From NCBI GenBank assembly GCA_003450915.1, contig DMEM01000107.1:1-8446 (forward strand): a DNA stretch of 8,446 nucleotides, given 5' to 3'. Shown one piece after another: positions 6,077 through 8,446 of this stretch. Position 1 is the stretch's first letter; every line of letters starts with the position of its first letter. The DNA is from Alphaproteobacteria bacterium (GTDB lineage Bacteria; Pseudomonadota; Alphaproteobacteria; UBA1280; UBA12223). The notes beneath the pieces were generated by a model. That model worked only from the letters and a program-made list of their open reading frames with translations, was not told the DNA's origin and did not search any database. Both the position numbers and the translations under genes were made by a program.

Positions 6077-6181
6077 TTACTTGCCATAAAGATGCCCGTC
6101 GAGCGAAGTAATAGAGGCACTAACCCCTTGAGGGGAGCCTAAGCAAATCAAGTTTGGTATGGTTAGAGGAGTTATGCTCAT
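6077..6181 (-). other. GC-rich island with a 34-codon open frame
   Basis: Bases 6091-6140 contain 29 G or C of 50 (58%), against a strongly AT-rich surround. On the minus strand an ATG at 6181-6179 opens 34 codons to a TAA at 6079-6077; the product begins MSITPLTIPN and ends SLDGHLYGK. There is no clear ribosome binding site. On the plus strand, AGGC...GCCT with CCCC/GGGG (6115-6140) makes a hairpin, and CTAACC (6120-6125) could alternatively pair with GGTTAG (6161-6166). It lies 13 bases after repeat copy 4. It could be a second kind of dispersed repeat, a small RNA, a gene remnant or a tiny gene; I cannot tell which. Confidence 0.3.
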
Positions 6182-6245
6182 CCATAAAATAAGTAGGTAA
6201 TTTAAATTTAAGCTTACAACTATAAATAAAGACAATACCTAAGAC

Positions 6246-6281
6246 AAAAAAAGAGAGCCTATAACTTAGACTCTCTTTTTT
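6246..6281 (-). terminator. Symmetric intrinsic terminator of the TraG-like gene
   Basis: AAAAAAGAGAG (6247-6257) pairs with CTCTCTTTTTT (6271-6281) over 11 bp around a 13-base loop. Read on the minus strand it starts 9 bases after the TraG-like stop codon and ends in seven U residues. It also has T residues on the plus side, so it could work in both directions. Confidence 0.8.
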
Positions 6282-6290
6282 ACTTATTTA

Positions 6291-8446
6291 TTATTTACCT
6301 TTTTTACCTCTACCTTTTCCTGGGCCTTTTTTTCTGCCTTGCTGGTAGGTTGCATTGTCACCATTGTTTTTAGGTCTGCCAGGCTTAGCGGCTGCCTTTT
6401 GGAGAGTGGCTAGTTTATCATTTAATGTAAACTTACCAGATGCATCTTTCCCAAGGAATCCATTAAGGGCCTGTTCAATTTTATCTGACGTCATAGGTGA
6501 TCCTTTTTTAGCAGCTAGTCTTTCAGCAATATTCTTCTTAAGTTCTTCTCTGTTAGCGTTAAAGGTATGGCTTCTGCCCCCGTCATTTGTTAGAGAAGTA
6601 GTAGAGTTTGTTTTCAGCTGGTGAGATAACTCATTGGTCATTGCAGCAGCAAGTCTTCTAGCATCATCTCTAGCAGTCGCTAATTGAGCAGAGTCTGTTA
6701 TTTTATCATAATTAAATGCTTTTAAGTTTGATCTAACTAAGTCTTTAGACATTTGAGTTCTAGCGCCTTTTGCCCTTCTACGTATTGTTCTATTAGGGTT
6801 ACTAGGATCAGGCATTGAAACAGTAGTATCACTAAATCTATCATCATCTGCAATACCATGAGCAGCCATAAATGCTTGAGATCTATCTGCATGGTCTTTG
6901 TCCATTCTTAAAATATCAGGTTCACCTCTTTGGAAGTTTCTGGTATTTTTATCATCTCTAGCTTCTTGTTTAGATTTATGGGCATCTAGTTTTATAGCAT
7001 TCTTATCTCCAGCAGCATTCTTTTGCTCCTTAAAGATTAGGTCTTTTTGATGAGGTTCTAATGCTTTATCTTTATGATGTTCAGCCGCCTTGATTTCTTT
7101 ATCTTCAAGATATTCAGCCATCATAACAGATGTTTCCATACCGCCATTTGCAGCAGAATATGTTGTGCTTGTTTCTTCTTTTACCTTATCAGAATCTTTT
7201 TTGCCAGAAATCTGTTTAGATTGGATAGCATGTGACCATTCCTGGCCAGTTGATGCAACGCCACCGGCAGCTAGGTTTTTAGCCCCTGCAACAGTACCTG
7301 TTATCGCATTAAATGCTCCAGTACTAGAAATCATAGTATTACCCATGCCCGGTGCTGCTAAGCCAACACCTGATTTTACAGCTTTCCAACCATTTTCATA
7401 AAGCTCTTTACTTGTTGATTTAACAGTTCCATCTAGGCCTGCCATTTTTGACATTACAGCTTTTGTGTTACCAGCAGCAAACATTAAGAATGCAGTGATA
7501 GCAAAACTTGCCATGTATGCCATACCCCAGATGATATCCATAAAGTTATTGTATGCATCATTATTATCAACGTCTTGTTTAAGTAGGTTGTCAAATATTT
7601 TATCGATGCTGTTAATCATTCCATCAACAAGTACAATTGTTACATCAACAGATTTGATATATAATAAGGCAATTAGTACTGTTGCTATAACACCAGGTGC
7701 CCATGCTGGAACAAGTAGCCCCATAATTAATAGGATTGGTGTTAATACAATAATAAATGCTAGAATAATATTTTTAACAATTGGTAAAACAGCACTATAG
7801 GCACCTTTTTCAAAAGATGTACCAATACTTTTGAAGAATGCTAATGGACCATCAACAATTTCAACAAACTCTCTACCAACTGTATCTGCTAGATCAGTAG
7901 CAATTCCAGAATTAAACGGGTTTTTAACAGTTGATTTATCATTGATTTTACCTTTTATGTGATTTTCAATACCTGCTTTTCTCGCAATTTTAGTAAGTTG
8001 AGAGTTTACTTTTACAGCATCATCACATGTTTCACCTTTGTTTGTCAGGTTCTGACATATTGTCATACTTCTACCTAGCGCATTAACAAATGCTGTAGAT
8101 GCCTGAAGATCTTTAGACAGAATAGACATTCTATTAGCTAGATTTCTAGCCGCTAGTTCTGGCATTTGAGTTGCAACATGTGCAGCAGCTTGAGACATTG
8201 AACCAGTTTTTTGGAATTGTTGAATAATTTGGTTTTTAATATCGCCAATATTAGTTTCAACAGAGTTAACATATAATGCGTTTTGTGCTAGTAGTAAATC
8301 ACCGCAGTCATCAATTGTTGCATTTAATTTGTCAAAATCATTAATATTTTCTTCTATTAATTGGTTATCCATTTTTACATCAACATCATTTTTTTGAGAT
8401 TGTGCTTTTTCATTTGCTACAACATATGATGCTGAATATCCACTTT
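6291..8446 (-). CDS. TraG-like conjugation/type IV secretion membrane protein, N-terminus outside window
   Basis: The frame is open from the right edge to the TAA at 6291-6293: 717 codons are visible. The first internal ATG (8372) has no ribosome binding site, and 24 in-frame sense codons precede it, so the real start lies beyond the window. Numbered from that ATG, residues 1-190 are largely soluble with cysteines at 23, 106 and 116. Hydrophobic segments follow at about 202-222, 224-240 and 281-301, including LLVPAWAPG and LLYIKSVDVTIVLVDGMINS, which resemble the TraG_N region of F-type mating-pair stabilisation proteins. The rest (305-693) is long, hydrophilic and charged, with His/Lys-rich and Arg-rich stretches and a Gly/Lys/Arg tail (679-693). 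Family assignment is by pattern only; a DotA/TraY-like or other polytopic T4SS protein is possible. Two terminators separate it from the converging lipoprotein gene. Confidence 0.6.
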   Translation of the reverse strand, partial: SGYSASYVVANEKAQSQKNDVDVKMDNQLIEENINDFDKLNATIDDCGDLLLAQNALYVNSVETNIGDIKNQIIQQFQKTGSMSQAAAHVATQMPELAARNLANRMSILSKDLQASTAFVNALGRSMTICQNLTNKGETCDDAVKVNSQLTKIARKAGIENHIKGKINDKSTVKNPFNSGIATDLADTVGREFVEIVDGPLAFFKSIGTSFEKGAYSAVLPIVKNIILAFIIVLTPILLIMGLLVPAWAPGVIATVLIALLYIKSVDVTIVLVDGMINSIDKIFDNLLKQDVDNNDAYNNFMDIIWGMAYMASFAITAFLMFAAGNTKAVMSKMAGLDGTVKSTSKELYENGWKAVKSGVGLAAPGMGNTMISSTGAFNAITGTVAGAKNLAAGGVASTGQEWSHAIQSKQISGKKDSDKVKEETSTTYSAANGGMETSVMMAEYLEDKEIKAAEHHKDKALEPHQKDLIFKEQKNAAGDKNAIKLDAHKSKQEARDDKNTRNFQRGEPDILRMDKDHADRSQAFMAAHGIADDDRFSDTTVSMPDPSNPNRTIRRRAKGARTQMSKDLVRSNLKAFNYDKITDSAQLATARDDARRLAAAMTNELSHQLKTNSTTSLTNDGGRSHTFNANREELKKNIAERLAAKKGSPMTSDKIEQALNGFLGKDASGKFTLNDKLATLQKAAAKPGRPKNNGDNATYQQGRKKGPGKGRGKKGK

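Larger units (their letters stand above)
5875..6290. other. 416-base convergent spacer
   Basis: This spacer lies between the converging lipoprotein and TraG-like genes. It holds a strong terminator (5895-5929), an AT-rich hairpin (5985-6015), palindromic repeat copy 4 (6037-6063), a GC-rich island with a 34-codon minus-strand frame (6077-6181), plain AT-rich sequence (6182-6245) and a symmetric terminator (6246-6281). No established gene is seen. Confidence 0.7.

Noticed and set aside
6091..6170. tRNA or tRNA-like gene in the GC-rich island
   Set aside because: I could not form an acceptor stem, anticodon arm and T arm in order on either strand.
6355..6624. Plus-strand open frame opposite the TraG-like gene
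   Set aside because: It is antisense to the charged C-terminal region; the hydrophobic translation is a complement artefact with no family resemblance.
7090..7800. Two plus-strand open frames (7090-7401 and 7465-7800) opposite the TraG-like gene
   Set aside because: Both are antisense to a long open frame with membrane-segment structure, and neither shows a motif or plausible ribosome binding site.
8370..8372. ATG at 8372 (minus strand) as the true start of the TraG-like gene
   Set aside because: The frame remains open for 24 more codons to the window edge, and no Shine-Dalgarno sequence precedes this ATG.

Overview
The window looks like chromosome of an AT-rich alphaproteobacterium, most likely from or near the Rickettsiales. 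This rests on strongly A/T-biased codons and spacers, a lipoprotein closely resembling the Rickettsia 17 kDa surface antigen, dispersed palindromes of the GTCATCC...GGATCTC type common in alphaproteobacterial spacers, a MutL of the endonuclease type, and part of a TraG-like conjugation/type IV secretion protein. The order is an inference; no rRNA or other lineage marker is present.

Left block (1-2938, + strand): two cyclic-di-GMP genes, probably one transcript. The first (113-811) is a GGDEF-fold protein whose signature has become GPYTF while the upstream RxxD inhibitory-site motif remains; this suggests a c-di-GMP receptor rather than a synthase. The second (878-2938) reads as pseudo-receiver, PAS, degenerate GGDEF (TSDKF, again with RxxD) and an EAL domain with all recognisable catalytic residues, so it is probably a phosphodiesterase. 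No intact diguanylate cyclase is present here.

First spacer (2939-3424): a terminator-like hairpin, then a cluster of palindromic repeats (three clear copies and one apparently decayed copy). The last clear copy lies in the probable leader of mutL.

Middle block (3425-5874, + strand): mutL with a complete ATPase domain and the DQHA(X)2E(X)4E endonuclease motif, then a 17 kDa-antigen-like glycine-zipper lipoprotein closed by a strong intrinsic terminator.

Second spacer (5875-6290): the terminator, an AT hairpin, a fourth clear palindrome copy, a short GC-rich island (58% G+C over 6091-6140) containing a 34-codon open frame on the minus strand, and a symmetric terminator.

Right block (6291-8446, - strand): the C-terminal 717 codons of a TraG-like membrane protein. 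The frame stays open through the right window edge, so the N-terminus is missing. It converges on the lipoprotein gene and is probably the distal end of a secretion/conjugation operon that continues to the right.

The most distinctive features are the paired degenerate GGDEF proteins that both keep the c-di-GMP inhibitory motif, next to an apparently active EAL domain, and the repeat family whose arms differ by compensating base pairs.
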